Positions 45,458-54,117 of a DNA stretch of 64,000 nucleotides are shown here, piece by piece. Position 1 is the first letter of the stretch, and each line of letters opens with the position of its first letter. Origin of the DNA: Corynebacterium uberis (lineage in GTDB: Bacteria; Actinomycetota; Actinomycetes; Mycobacteriales; Mycobacteriaceae); assembly GCF_020616335.1 (NCBI RefSeq), contig NZ_CP085051.1, positions 1,054,001 through 1,118,000 of the forward strand, written 5' to 3'. The notes beneath the pieces are model-generated. The model saw nothing but the letters and a program-made list of their open reading frames with translations. It was not told the origin of the DNA and did not search any database. A program made the position numbers and the translations under genes.

Positions 45458-46381
45458 GTGGCCAATATGCCCACCTGGGAAGAGTTTATGATTCCCACTC
45501 TTCGCGTCTTGAGTGATGGAGTAGTACGTCATTGGCGCGAGTTTCAGCCGCTGGTCGCGGACCTTATTGGCCTGAGCGATGAGCAAAAGACCGAAATGCT
45601 GGATTCCGGTGGCAACCTCAGGTACAAGGACCGCATCGGTTGGGGAGTCTCACTGTTGACCAACGTGGGTGCCTTGTCCCGGCCAGAGCGAGCGCATTAT
45701 CAGATCACTGATGCCGGACGGCAGCTGATTGAGCAGTTCCCACAGGGCATCACCGCACGAGAGATCGCTGCGTTGGGTGAAGATCCACATTCTCCCATCC
45801 GGGTATATCGATCAAGCAAGCAACGCGCAAAGACCGTGGCTACCCCAACCAGCGTTCCTGATGACGTGATGACCCCCACAGAGCAGGTGCAGGCTGGAAT
45901 TGAGCGCATCGAGGAGGAGGTGTCTGCCGAATTGCTCCACCGCCTTCAAGGCAAGGAGCCGGCCTTCTTTGAACAGGCCGTGGTCGACCTACTGCTTGCC
46001 ATGGGATATGGCGGAACAACCGGCGCCGGGACGGTGACCCAGCTGTCCAACGACGGCGGCATCGACGGGGTGATCGACCAAGACGTCCTGGGGCTCAGCC
46101 GCGTGTACATCCAAGCCAAGCGCTACGCGGACGGCAACACCGTGGGCCGGCCCGATGTCCAGGCCTTTGTTGGCGCGCTCAGCGGCAAGGCAGATGGCGG
46201 CGTGTTCATCACCACCAGCAGCTTTTCTGATGGTGCACGCGCATACGCAGACAAGGTACCTATGCGCATCATCCTCATCGATGGCAAGCGCCTGGCTAGC
46301 CTGATGATCCGCTACGGCGTGGGCGTTCAGGTCAAGGAAACCTACAAGGTTGTGGAGATCGACGAGGATTTCTTCGCCTAA
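45458..46381 (+). CDS. mrr: Mrr-type restriction endonuclease (type IV-like)
   Basis: 307 residues. The N-terminal winged-helix Mrr_N domain (residues 1-95; IPTLRVLSDGVVRHWREF) is followed by the Mrr catalytic domain from about residue 150 (FEQAVVDLLLAMGYGG). The PD-(D/E)XK core is read as NDGGIDGVIDQD and VYIQAKRY (Asp...Gln-x-Lys), then FITTSSFSDGARAYA. All catalytic residues are present, so the enzyme should be active. No methyltransferase is nearby, consistent with a modification-dependent enzyme cutting methylated foreign DNA. GTG 45458 is chosen because of the GGAGAGG ten bases upstream; ATG 45467 is an alternative. It sits between two tRNA-Glu repeats. Confidence 0.9.
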   Translation: MANMPTWEEFMIPTLRVLSDGVVRHWREFQPLVADLIGLSDEQKTEMLDSGGNLRYKDRIGWGVSLLTNVGALSRPERAHYQITDAGRQLIEQFPQGITAREIAALGEDPHSPIRVYRSSKQRAKTVATPTSVPDDVMTPTEQVQAGIERIEEEVSAELLHRLQGKEPAFFEQAVVDLLLAMGYGGTTGAGTVTQLSNDGGIDGVIDQDVLGLSRVYIQAKRYADGNTVGRPDVQAFVGALSGKADGGVFITTSSFSDGARAYADKVPMRIILIDGKRLASLMIRYGVGVQVKETYKVVEIDEDFFA

Positions 46382-46527
46382 GGCAAATCAGCCACGTGAT
46401 TGATTGTTCTCTCCATTTTGGCGAGGTCGTGCGGTTGAGTTCCTAACAGAACTCGGAAAGGACGTCCCAGGACCATAAATGGCAGCACTAGCGCGGGACC
46501 AAAGTGACCCACGCGCCCTCACCACGC

Positions 46528-47658
46528 TTATCTGATGGCCGCCGCCACCGCGGGCACCACGTGCTTGTCAAAGACAGACGGGATGATCGCCTGCGGGGTG
46601 GGGTGGGCGACTGCTGCGGCGAGGGCTTCGGCGGCGGCGATGAGGTGGTCGTCGGTAATGTTTGTAATCCCATTGTCCAGTGCCCCGCGGAAGATGCCCG
46701 GGAAGGCGACGGCGTTGTTGACCTGGTTGGGGTAATCGCTACGCCCTGTGGCCACAATGGCTGCTCCACCCACCAGGGCCTCTTCTGGCATGATCTCCGG
46801 GTCCGGGTTGGCCAGGGCGAAGACGATGGCCTGGGGGGCCATGGTGGCAATATCTTCGCGGGTGAGTAGCCCCGCGTGCGAGATGCCGATGACAATGTCC
46901 GCGCCGCGCAGGGCCTCGCGCATGGTGGTGGCGTCACTGTGGTGGTAGGTGGCCAGGCGGGCCTTTTCCTCCGTGAGCACCATGCGGGCCGGGGAGATGA
47001 CCCCCTTGGAATCGCAGGCGATGATCTCCGGCTGCGCGTAGGCGTGGATGAGGTCCGCAATGGACACGCCTGCCGCGCCCGCGCCGAGGAGCACCACGCG
47101 GCACTCGGAGAGCTTCCTGCCGGTTACCGCGGTGGCATTGATCAGCCCGGCCAGGCAGACGACTGCGGTGCCGTGCTGGTCATCGTGGAAGACGGGGATG
47201 TTCAGGTCCCGGCGCAGTCGGTGTTCCACTTCAAAGCAGGTGGGCGCGGCGATGTCTTCCAGGTTGATGGCGCCAAAGCTCGGTGCGATGGCCTTTACGG
47301 CCGCAACGATCTCATCGGCGGAGTGGACATCCAGAGTAATGGGCACGCAGTCGATGCCGGCAAAGTGCTTAAACAGCATGGCCTTGCCCTCCATCACGGG
47401 CATGGCGGCGCGGGGGCCGACGTCGCCCAGCCCCAGCACTGCGGTGCCGTCAGTGACCACGGCAACCAGGTTGCGCACCCACGTGTAGTCGCGCAAGAGC
47501 GCCGGGTCGCGGTGGATGGCGGTGCTCGCCGCGGCGACGCCGGGGGAGTAGTAGGCGCTTAAATGCTCCGCGTCGAGGGGGCCGGGGTCGCGCAGCACCG
47601 TGGTAATTTTACCGCCGAATTTTTTGTGTAGCTGCAAAGAATATTCGCCGATGTCCAT
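46528..47658 (-). CDS. NAD-type malic enzyme (oxaloacetate-decarboxylating malate dehydrogenase)
   Basis: 376 residues, short bacterial malic enzyme: oxidatively decarboxylates malate to pyruvate. The catalytic Tyr is in LSAYYSPGVA, Lys in MEGKAMLFKHFAGID, metal ligands in INLEDIAAPTCFEVE and FHDDQHGTAVV. The Rossmann motif reads VVLLGAGAAGVSIADL, then FALANPDPEIMPEEA. The start at ATG 47658 (MDIGEYSLQLHKKFGGKI) matches the family N-terminus. It lies inside the segment bracketed by the tRNA-Glu repeats, convergent with mrr, an unexpected place for a central-metabolism gene. Confidence 0.93.
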   Translation of the reverse strand: MDIGEYSLQLHKKFGGKITTVLRDPGPLDAEHLSAYYSPGVAAASTAIHRDPALLRDYTWVRNLVAVVTDGTAVLGLGDVGPRAAMPVMEGKAMLFKHFAGIDCVPITLDVHSADEIVAAVKAIAPSFGAINLEDIAAPTCFEVEHRLRRDLNIPVFHDDQHGTAVVCLAGLINATAVTGRKLSECRVVLLGAGAAGVSIADLIHAYAQPEIIACDSKGVISPARMVLTEEKARLATYHHSDATTMREALRGADIVIGISHAGLLTREDIATMAPQAIVFALANPDPEIMPEEALVGGAAIVATGRSDYPNQVNNAVAFPGIFRGALDNGITNITDDHLIAAAEALAAAVAHPTPQAIIPSVFDKHVVPAVAAAIR

Positions 47659-47784
47659 GACGTCTAACAGTAGCAATTCGGTAGCAACGCTCCACCCGCG
47701 GGGTGGGGTTCTCATCCCCTGTGGCCTGCGGATTTGTGTGTGGTCGTGGGAGTAGTTTAGTGTTCATGGAGTCCTAAACGGCAT

Positions 47785-47857
47785 GCCCCGTTCGTCTAGC
47801 GGCCTAGGACGCCGGCCTCTCACGCCGGTAACACGGGTTCAAATCCCGTACGGGGTA
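47785..47857 (+). tRNA. tRNA-Glu (CTC anticodon), copy 2
   Basis: Base-for-base identical to the tRNA-Glu at 45232-45304. An intact cloverleaf, so probably functional. Confidence 0.95.
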
Positions 47858-47904
47858 CAACGCAACAGCCAGGTTCCTTGGGTTTCCCAGGAGCCTGGCT
47901 GTTT
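47785..47904 (+). repeat. 120-bp direct repeat, right copy (tRNA-Glu plus terminator)
   Basis: Second copy of the unit at 45232-45351, 119 of 120 bases identical, 2553 bp downstream in the same orientation. Confidence 0.9.
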
Positions 47905-47908
47905 TTGT
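47864..47908 (+). terminator. intrinsic terminator after tRNA-Glu copy 2
   Basis: Same hairpin as after copy 1 (AACAGCCAGG ... CCTGGCTGTT) followed by a better T-run (GTTTTTGTG). Confidence 0.88.
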
Positions 47909-48208
47909 GCGTGGGGTGTCGCTGGCGCTGGGGTCCGGGGGTGTGACGGGGGTAGGCGGCCGTGGATCCCAGTCCTCATGTCAGTCATGGCAGCTGCATT
48001 AATCGCCGGCATGATAAAGGACTATCTCTTCTAGGGATGCCTGGTATAAATTTGGGCCAGATGATTGAGTATTGTTGCTTTTTAGCGCCCCACAATTGTC
48101 GCCGATCCCTCCCGGGCTTGGGGGTGTGATCATTTTCTTTGTCTTGTGTTGCATGCGTTCAATGATCTGTAGGTAAAACAAAACCCTCATTCGTGCTTCA
48201 CCAAGGGC
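47909..48208. other. 300-bp gap without a convincing gene
   Basis: The stretch between the tRNA-Glu terminator and the ribosome binding site at 48209 is more AT-rich than its surroundings. It holds no convincing gene. An 18-codon hydrophobic frame at 47978-48034 (MSVMAAALIAGMIKDYLF) has no visible RBS and is not called. The region presumably contains the promoter of the secreted-protein gene. Confidence 0.5.
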
Positions 48209-48215
48209 AAGGAGG
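48209..48215 (+). promoter_or_regulatory. strong ribosome binding site without an ATG/GTG/TTG start
   Basis: AAGGAGG, a full Shine-Dalgarno match. At the ideal 6-nt distance stands ATC (48222), in frame with a signal peptide. The preceding in-frame codons are ATT and ATC; the first ordinary start codon (GTG 48270) would remove the signal peptide. Confidence 0.7.
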
Positions 48216-48221
48216 ATTATC

Positions 48222-48767
48222 ATCACCACTCACACCCATTTCACGCGCGCCCTCATCTGGCTAGTCACGGTGCCTTCGCTGCTCTGTACCGCTCCCGCGA
48301 TGGCAGGAGCTGCGCCGGAAGAAGTGCCGGAGCCGCCGGCGGCAGCCATTCGAGTACAAGATCAGTTCCCCGATGGCGAGGGCGGCGCCAGCTTTGGCGA
48401 TGAACGCGCAGATGGCCTGTACAAGCTGTTGAGCTACCTGGTGAGTATCCCTGACGAGGTGCTGGAACAGGGCGACGAGGCGCTGGCGCAGTGGAAGAGC
48501 GAGCATCCGCTTCGTGTCCCCCGCGCTTCTGCTGTTGGGTGCACGGGAGCACTTCTCTGGCTCCTGGGATCGAACATGGTCGGCTACGCGAAAGTGCTCA
48601 AAATCAAGCAATACGTGGCAGCTCTCGGCGGAGTGACAAAGGCTGTACGCATCATGTGGGGCGCAAGCTTTGAAATGGAAAAGATCCAGGCTCTTGGCGG
48701 CGCGGTTGTTGGGCTTGCCGCGGAAATATCGGGAGTGAGGAAGGTTCGGGACGAATGCTTCAATTAA
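48222..48767 (+). CDS. orphan secreted protein with apparent non-standard start codon
   Basis: Read from ATC 48222, the protein has 181 residues. The N-terminus has a basic/polar part (THTHFTRA), a hydrophobic core (LIWLVTVPSLLCTAP) and a cleavage-like AMAGA, a good Sec signal peptide. The mature part has a Pro/Glu-rich start, an acidic helical part (DGLYKLLSYLVSIPDEVLEQ), then a Gly/Ala/Val-rich amphipathic or membrane-active part (VGCTGALLWLLGS; ALGGAVVGLAAEIS). No family recognised. The 3' end overlaps a gene for a 60-residue membrane protein. Either an ATC/ATT start is used or the start codon was lost recently; GTG 48270 would give a 165-residue cytosolic form. Confidence 0.55.
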   Translation: MTTHTHFTRALIWLVTVPSLLCTAPAMAGAAPEEVPEPPAAAIRVQDQFPDGEGGASFGDERADGLYKLLSYLVSIPDEVLEQGDEALAQWKSEHPLRVPRASAVGCTGALLWLLGSNMVGYAKVLKIKQYVAALGGVTKAVRIMWGASFEMEKIQALGGAVVGLAAEISGVRKVRDECFN

Positions 48768-48937
48768 AAAGGGTAGTGGCGGCGGCTGTGATCCTTATTT
48801 CGAGTTGTAGCGGTTTGGCACTTGCCATTCTCTACTTCTGCGATGTCATTGGTGGCTTTATTTTCGTCCTTGTGGCCCTGCTGGTGTGGTACCTCGCTAA
48901 TGACTGGCTCAACGGGCTGAACTCCCGCAGGTCCTAA
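48755..48937 (+). CDS. small two-span membrane protein
   Basis: 60 residues starting with ATG 48755, overlapping the secreted protein gene by 13 bp. Two hydrophobic segments (about residues 6-26, VVAAAVILISSCSGLALAIL; 30-48, CDVIGGFIFVLVALLVWYL) end in a polar tail (NDWLNGLNSRRS). Short, coupled to a secreted membrane-active-looking protein, it has the geometry of an immunity or accessory protein, but this is speculation. No family recognised. Confidence 0.55.
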   Translation: MLQLKRVVAAAVILISSCSGLALAILYFCDVIGGFIFVLVALLVWYLANDWLNGLNSRRS

Positions 48938-48960
48938 GGGGTCGCGCGCCGCTTTCCGCC

Positions 48961-50052
48961 ATGGCCCACTCCGCCCTCGGCCAAGGGTTTTGGCCAGCTG
49001 GGGTGGTTATAGCTGTGCTATTGTCCACCAGTGTGACTGGTGTGAATATTGTGGCTAGCGGTGCTCGTGCGACTATTGCCACTTCCGGCGATCCCATTTC
49101 CGATAAGGCGGCAGCCCTGCCTCGCCGCCTGATGGCCATGCTGGGAGCTTTCGTCCTGGCGCTGGGCCTGTTCGGCGCACTGCCCGGCGTGCCTAACCGA
49201 ACCGCCGCGGGCGCGCAGGAGCAGCTGGCTCCGGCACCAGTCCCGGCACCTGCCCCGCCAGCCGAGTCCAGCTCGTTGCCTGCAGGCCCCGGGCAGGTGA
49301 TGGAACAACACCTGGATCTGCCGCATGGCCTGGTGCGCAGCTACCTGCTCAGCGTCACGCACACCTATGATCCTGCCCGGCCGGTGCCGCTGCTCATCGC
49401 CATGGGCGGCTGGGGTGATACGGCTGGCTTCTTCCGCTCCTACGCGGGCCTGGGCCGCACTGCCGCGGCGGATGAGGCGATTGTGGTCTACCCGCAGGGG
49501 GTGGCCAACGCGTGGGAGGGCGCGCCTTATGCGCGCACGGCGCCGGGGGAGGATGTGGATTTTATTCGGCGCATCGTCGCCGAGGTGCAGGCCCATTACT
49601 CCATTGATCCGGCGCGCATCTACGCGCTGGGCATGTCTAATGGTGGGGGGATGGCTGCCACGCTGGCCTGCCACGCGCCGGACCTGGTTACGGCGGTGGC
49701 GGTGGTCTCTGGGGCCTACTACGCGCCGGTCAATCAGGATTGCGCCCCGCAGCCGGTGGGCTTCCTGGACATTCATGGGGATGCTGATCCGGTGGTCCCG
49801 GCTGCCGGCGGGATGCGCCACGGCGCGTCGCTGCTGCCTATCGACGCCGTCGTGGCCAGCTATGCGGCCCGCTCCGGGTGTGCCGGTACCCGCGAGCAGG
49901 CCCCGGGCCACGAGGTATTTGACGGCTGTAGCCGGATGGTAGAGCGCGCCCGCGTCGCCGGTGGTGGGCACCAATGGTATACCTCGCCGGATGTGGCGGA
50001 CTGGGCGTGGACCTTCTTACGCGGGCAGTCCCGTCCGGCGGGGGACCAGTAG
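48961..50052 (+). CDS. secreted esterase of the polyhydroxybutyrate-depolymerase/LpqC family
   Basis: Alpha/beta hydrolase of up to 363 residues with nucleophile motif GMSNGGGMA, upstream VPLLIAMGGWGDTAGFF (oxyanion region), VVYPQGVANAW and HGDADPVVP (catalytic Asp), and a C-terminal GGHQWYTS (catalytic His). This is the PHB-depolymerase-like feruloyl/acetyl-esterase family. The true start is unclear: the family region begins near codon 110. A signal-peptide-like stretch (PRRLMAMLGAFVLALGLFG) suggests initiation between GTG 49015 and ATG 49132. A Pro/Ala linker follows the signal. Cys residues (CHAPD, QDCAP, SGCAG, DGCSR) fit an exported, disulphide-bonded enzyme. The stop abuts the convergent ltbR stop. 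Confidence 0.8.
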   Translation: MAHSALGQGFWPAGVVIAVLLSTSVTGVNIVASGARATIATSGDPISDKAAALPRRLMAMLGAFVLALGLFGALPGVPNRTAAGAQEQLAPAPVPAPAPPAESSSLPAGPGQVMEQHLDLPHGLVRSYLLSVTHTYDPARPVPLLIAMGGWGDTAGFFRSYAGLGRTAAADEAIVVYPQGVANAWEGAPYARTAPGEDVDFIRRIVAEVQAHYSIDPARIYALGMSNGGGMAATLACHAPDLVTAVAVVSGAYYAPVNQDCAPQPVGFLDIHGDADPVVPAAGGMRHGASLLPIDAVVASYAARSGCAGTREQAPGHEVFDGCSRMVERARVAGGGHQWYTSPDVADWAWTFLRGQSRPAGDQ

Positions 50053-50760
50053 TTAGAGGGCCGCGGAGAGGCGGGCGGCGGCGTCGAGAAGCTGTGGTGC
50101 CCAGCGGGCGCCGGGGCTGGGCTTGAGGCGCTCGGCCACCCCGGAGATAGACAGCGCGGCTAAGAAGGTGCCCTCCGAATCGAAGACGGGGGTAGACAGG
50201 CTGGCCAGGCCCACCTCGCGCTCCTCGACGGATTCGGCCCAGCCGCGCTGGCGTACCAGGTCCAGCTCCGCGGCGTCGAAGGCGGCGTCGGGAAGCGTGT
50301 TCTGGGCGAGCTCGGGGGGTCCGTAGGCCAGGAAGACGCGGGCGGCGGATCCGGCGGTTAGCGGCATGCGTGAGCCCACCGGGACGGTGTTGCGCAGCCC
50401 GGAGGCGGGCTCTTGGGCGGCGACGCACGTGCGGAAGGCGCCGGTGAGCTGGTAGAGCTGCACGGAGTTGGTGGTGGCCTCCATGAGATCGCTCATGATG
50501 GGGGTGGCGGCGTCGATAAGCTGATTCTTTGCGCCCGCGCCGAAGGCGGCCATGGTCGGGCCGATGGCCCAGCGCCCGTCGGAGGTGCGTGCCAGCAGTC
50601 GGTGGACCTCCAGGGCGGTGGCCAGGCGGTGCGCGGTGGCTCGGGGAAGCTCAGTGTCCGCGCATAATTCGGCGAGGTTGCGGGGCTTTTGTGCGATCGC
50701 CGTCATGATGGCCACGGCGCGATCCAGCACTTTGATGCCCGATACGTTAGAATGTCTCAC
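50053..50760 (-). CDS. ltbR: IclR-type regulator of leucine genes LtbR
   Basis: 235 residues. N-terminal winged helix (VLDRAVAIMTAIAQKPRNLAE, LPRATAHRLATALEVHRLL) and IclR effector domain (VPVGSRMPLTAGSAARVFLAYG, GLASLSTPVFD, GTFLAALSISG). It is divergent from leuCD, exactly as the C. glutamicum regulator LtbR, which represses leuB and leuCD and affects tryptophan genes. The gap to leuC holds a dyad that shares its core with the leuB upstream region. An exact 13-mer copy (50509-50521) lies in the gene. Confidence 0.92.
   Translation of the reverse strand: MRHSNVSGIKVLDRAVAIMTAIAQKPRNLAELCADTELPRATAHRLATALEVHRLLARTSDGRWAIGPTMAAFGAGAKNQLIDAATPIMSDLMEATTNSVQLYQLTGAFRTCVAAQEPASGLRNTVPVGSRMPLTAGSAARVFLAYGPPELAQNTLPDAAFDAAELDLVRQRGWAESVEEREVGLASLSTPVFDSEGTFLAALSISGVAERLKPSPGARWAPQLLDAAARLSAAL
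50509..50521 (+). repeat. 13-mer GGCGTCGATAAGC, exact copy
   Basis: Exact copy on the plus strand within the minus-strand ltbR gene (Leu-Ile-Asp-Ala). A one-mismatch copy lies at 50080-50092 in the same gene. Confidence 0.75.
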
Positions 50761-50770
50761 ACCGCGATAC

Positions 50771-50795
50771 TATCATCCCGCATGATGGGATGTTA
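50771..50795. promoter_or_regulatory. candidate LtbR operator between ltbR and leuC
   Basis: Inverted repeat CATCCC-N7-GGGATG (50774-50792) with symmetric outer bases (TA/TA), in the 96-bp divergent promoter gap. It contains ATGATGGGAT, matching ATGGTGGGAT upstream of leuB. Confidence 0.6.
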
Positions 50796-50856
50796 GGGAT
50801 GGGTTGCCGTAGCTCCCGTTCGCTGACGGCAGAGAACAAAAGAAAGGCGCGTTGGA

Positions 50857-52344
50857 ATGGCTGCAGAACAATCCCGCAAGCTCACGCTGGCCGAAAAGGT
50901 CTGGCGTGATCACGTGGTGAGCCCAGGTGAAAATGGGGAACCCGACCTCATCTACATCGATCTCCAGCTCCTCCACGAGGTTACCTCCCCTCAGGCCTTC
51001 GATGGCCTGCGCCTGGCCGGGCGCCCCCTGCGCCACCCCGAACTGCACCTGGCCACCGAGGACCACAACGTGCCCACCACCGGGGTCGCCGGCGGCAACC
51101 TGTTAGACATCGCCGACTTAACCTCGCGCACCCAGGTAGCCACCCTGCGCAAAAACTGCGAAGAATTCGGCGTGCGCCTGCACTCCATGGGAGACATCCG
51201 CCAGGGCATCGTCCACACCGTCGGGCCCCAGCTGGGCGCCACCCAGCCGGGCATGACCATCGTCTGCGGCGACTCCCACACCTCCACCCACGGGGCATTC
51301 GGATCCATCGCCATGGGCATTGGCACCTCCGAGGTCGAGCACGTCATGGCCACCCAGACGCTGTCGCTGAAACCCTTCAAGACCATGGCCATCGAAGTCT
51401 CCGGCACGCTGCAACCCGGCGTCACCGCCAAGGACCTCATCTTGGCGATCATCGCCAAGATTGGCACCGGCGGCGGGCAGGGCCACATCATCGAATACCG
51501 CGGCGAGGCCATCCGCAAGCTGTCCATGGAAGCCCGGATGACCATCTGCAACATGTCCATCGAAGCAGGCGCCCGCGCCGGCATGATCGCCCCGGACCAA
51601 ACCACCTTCGACTACGTCAAGGGCCGCGAAATGGCACCCAAGGGCGCGGACTGGGACGCAGCCGTAGAGTACTGGAAGACCCTGCCCACCGACGAAGGCG
51701 CAGAGTTTGACACCGTCGTGCACATCGACGGCGACGCCCTGACCCCCTTTGTCACCTGGGGCACCAACCCCGGACAAGGCCTGCCCCTGTCCGCCACCGT
51801 GCCCGCCCCCGAAGACTTCCACGATGACACCTCCCGGGCCGCCGCCGAAAAGGCCCTGAAGTACATGGATCTCACCCCCGGCACCCCGCTGCGGGACATC
51901 GCCATCGACACCGTCTTCTTAGGCTCCTGCACCAACGCTCGCATTGAAGACCTGCGCACCGCCGCCGACATCCTGCGCGGCCGACGCATCCACTCCGGAG
52001 TGCGCATGATGGTCGTGCCCTCATCAACCATGGTGCGCAACCAAGCTGAAGAAGAAGGCTTAGACCGCATCTTCACCGATGCCGGCGCCGAATGGCGCAC
52101 CGCCGGCTGCTCCATGTGCCTGGGCATGAACCCCGACCAACTCGCCCCCGGCGAGCGCTCCGCATCCACCTCCAACCGCAACTTCGAAGGCCGCCAAGGA
52201 CCCGGCGGGCGCACCCACCTGGTCTCCCCGGCAGTCGCCGCCGCCACCGCCTTAACCGGGCACCTGGCCAGCCCCGCGGACCTGGAGTCCACCGCCGCAC
52301 CCGCCGCCGGATCTGCCGCCGCACCCGCCGCCCAGAGCAACTAG
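50857..52344 (+). CDS. leuC: 3-isopropylmalate dehydratase large subunit
   Basis: Aconitase-family large subunit, 495 residues, binding a [4Fe-4S] cluster: Cys ligands in [14 protein letters not shown] and [14 protein letters not shown]. Other marks are [27 protein letters not shown] and the C-terminal [22 protein letters not shown] 50857 gives the standard N-terminus KLTLAEKVW. The last 25 residues are Ala-rich and family-untypical. Forms the heterodimer with LeuD and isomerises isopropylmalate in leucine synthesis. Confidence 0.96.
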   Translation: MAAEQSRKLTLAEKVWRDHVVSPGENGEPDLIYIDLQLLHEVTSPQAFDGLRLAGRPLRHPELHLATEDHNVPTTGVAGGNLLDIADLTSRTQVATLRKNCEEFGVRLHSMGDIRQGIVHTVGPQLGATQPGMTIVCGDSHTSTHGAFGSIAMGIGTSEVEHVMATQTLSLKPFKTMAIEVSGTLQPGVTAKDLILAIIAKIGTGGGQGHIIEYRGEAIRKLSMEARMTICNMSIEAGARAGMIAPDQTTFDYVKGREMAPKGADWDAAVEYWKTLPTDEGAEFDTVVHIDGDALTPFVTWGTNPGQGLPLSATVPAPEDFHDDTSRAAAEKALKYMDLTPGTPLRDIAIDTVFLGSCTNARIEDLRTAADILRGRRIHSGVRMMVVPSSTMVRNQAEEEGLDRIFTDAGAEWRTAGCSMCLGMNPDQLAPGERSASTSNRNFEGRQGPGGRTHLVSPAVAAATALTGHLASPADLESTAAPAAGSAAAPAAQSN

Positions 52345-52370
52345 ACACGCCCCAGGAGGACCACCCCACC

Positions 52371-53030
52371 ATGGAGAAATTCACCACCCACACCGGCGTC
52401 GGAGTGCCCCTGATGCGCTCCAACGTCGACACAGACCAGATCATCCCCGCCGTCTACCTCAAGCGCGTCACGCGCACCGGCTTTGATGATGGCCTGTTTG
52501 CCAACTGGCGTGCCAACGACCCCGACTTTGTGCTCAACCAGGACACCTACAAGAACGGATCCATCCTGGTAGCAGGGCCGGACTTTGGCACCGGATCCTC
52601 CCGCGAACACGCCGTCTGGGCGCTGATGGACTACGGCTTCAAAGTAGTCTTATCCGCCCGCTATGCGGACATCTTCCGCGGCAACGCCGGCAAGGCCGGG
52701 CTGCTCGCCGGGCTGATGGACCAAGGCGACATCGAACTGCTGTGGAAGCAGATGGAGCAAGAACCCGGCTTGGAGCTGACCGTCAACCTTGAAGAGCGCA
52801 CCGTCACCGCCGGCAGCAACGTCTACTCCTTCGACGTGGACGAATACACCCGCTGGCGGCTCATGGAAGGCCTCGACGACATCGGCTTGACCCTGCGCAA
52901 GGAAGAAGAAATCGAGGCCTTCGAGGCCCGGCGCCCGGCGTTCAAACCGCTCGTTGCGGCCACCGCCCCCGGAAGCGACGCCGACCCGCAGGCCGCGGCC
53001 CCGGCGCCTACTTCACCGGAAGCGGACTAG
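52371..53030 (+). CDS. leuD: 3-isopropylmalate dehydratase small subunit
   Basis: 219 residues, swivel domain of the LeuCD enzyme: [29 protein letters not shown] start, [17 protein letters not shown] and [15 protein letters not shown] 52371 follows AGGAGGA at good spacing, 26 bp after leuC. The C-terminal 20 residues are Ala/Pro-rich. The 3' end overlaps the convergent NUDIX gene by 23 bp. Confidence 0.96.
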   Translation: MEKFTTHTGVGVPLMRSNVDTDQIIPAVYLKRVTRTGFDDGLFANWRANDPDFVLNQDTYKNGSILVAGPDFGTGSSREHAVWALMDYGFKVVLSARYADIFRGNAGKAGLLAGLMDQGDIELLWKQMEQEPGLELTVNLEERTVTAGSNVYSFDVDEYTRWRLMEGLDDIGLTLRKEEEIEAFEARRPAFKPLVAATAPGSDADPQAAAPAPTSPEAD

Positions 53031-53949
53031 CCAGGTAGTTCGCCCACAGCAGTTTCCCGGCGCGCAGGCCCAGCACCCAACAGCTGGCCTTGCGCGCCTC
53101 GATGCGCTTGGGCGCCACCCCCAGGTGTGCCAGCACGCCGGGGATGACCTCGCCCTGGGCGAAGACCACCGGGTGGGCCCCGCTGCGCGCCAGGCGCTCG
53201 TAGACCTTGCGCGACGCCTTCTGGTCGGTGCCCCAGCCGTAGTCGCCGAGCAGCGGGTCCACCACAACCTGGTTGGCCAGCTCATCGGCCAGGGGCGCGG
53301 CGGTCGCCTGGCACCGTTCGGGCCGGGCGCTGTACAGGGCGGTTGGCCCATAGGCCAGCAGCTGGGGGACCAGCAGCTCGGCCTGGCGGCGGCCCTTCTT
53401 GTCCAGGGGGCGGCGGTCATCGTCGCCACCCCAGTTGCGCCGCTGGTGTGCGCGGGCGTGGCGCACCAGCACCAGGGTGGTGTCGTGGGCGGTGAAATCC
53501 GCGGCGGCCAACACGTCCCGGTCCACGTCATAGCTGAGCAGATCGCGGGCCTTGTCGGGGCTGACCCAGCGCAGCTGATCGGCCTCATCATTGGGCACAA
53601 ACTCGCCGCCGGTGACCTGCGCGGACCAGTAGTAGACCACCTTGGTGCGGTTGCCCACCGGGTAGGTGACCACGCCCAGCAGGGGCCCTAAGCAGACGTC
53701 CAGGCCGGTTTCTTCGGCGATTTCGCGGTGCGCGGTGGTGGGCAGGGATTCGCCCGGGTCGACTTTGCCCTTGGCCAAGGACCAGTCGTCGTAGCGGGGC
53801 CGGTGGATGAGCGCGACCTCCACCTCGGGGTGCTTGCCGGTGCCGGTTCGCCACAACACGGCGCCGGCCGCCAGGGTTGCGCGCGTGTACTGGCCTGCCG
53901 GGTCCTTGGGGATGGCGTCGTGGCGGTGGAAGGAGTGGGCTGAAGCCAT
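53008..53949 (-). CDS. NUDIX hydrolase fused to histidine phosphatase domain (MutT1-like)
   Basis: About 313 residues, two domains. The NUDIX part (residues 25-150) has the Nudix box [26 protein letters not shown] pattern (G-x5-E-x7-REUXEE). The C-terminal part (from about 155) is a histidine phosphatase with [15 protein letters not shown] and [16 protein letters not shown]. This architecture matches mycobacterial MutT1, which clears 8-oxo-GTP/dGTP and diadenosine polyphosphates. The start is uncertain (ATG 53949 preferred, 54003 possible). Placement beside leuCD is also seen in mycobacteria. Confidence 0.9.
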   Translation of the reverse strand: MASAHSFHRHDAIPKDPAGQYTRATLAAGAVLWRTGTGKHPEVEVALIHRPRYDDWSLAKGKVDPGESLPTTAHREIAEETGLDVCLGPLLGVVTYPVGNRTKVVYYWSAQVTGGEFVPNDEADQLRWVSPDKARDLLSYDVDRDVLAAADFTAHDTTLVLVRHARAHQRRNWGGDDDRRPLDKKGRRQAELLVPQLLAYGPTALYSARPERCQATAAPLADELANQVVVDPLLGDYGWGTDQKASRKVYERLARSGAHPVVFAQGEVIPGVLAHLGVAPKRIEARKASCWVLGLRAGKLLWANYLASPLPVK

Positions 53950-54117
53950 GAGGGTGGGGGGCACCTTTCTGAACAAAGCGGTGTGCGGTGTTGCTGGTGT
54001 CATATTGTTGTCCAGCCGGCGCATATTCGCACACCGGGGTCCGCTTCGGCGCCCAGCGTGGCATTATGCTGGGTGGATTAGTGCAGCAGTGGGTTGGCAG
54101 AAAGGGTGAGATGGACC

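Noticed and set aside
45232..47904. A complete integrative element or prophage at tRNA-Glu
   Set aside because: No integrase, excisionase or phage gene between or beside the repeats; only the duplication and cargo are supported.
47978..48034. An 18-codon hydrophobic frame (MSVMAAALIAGMIKDYLF) after the second tRNA-Glu
   Set aside because: Membrane-peptide-like, but no ribosome binding site and too short to support without conservation data.
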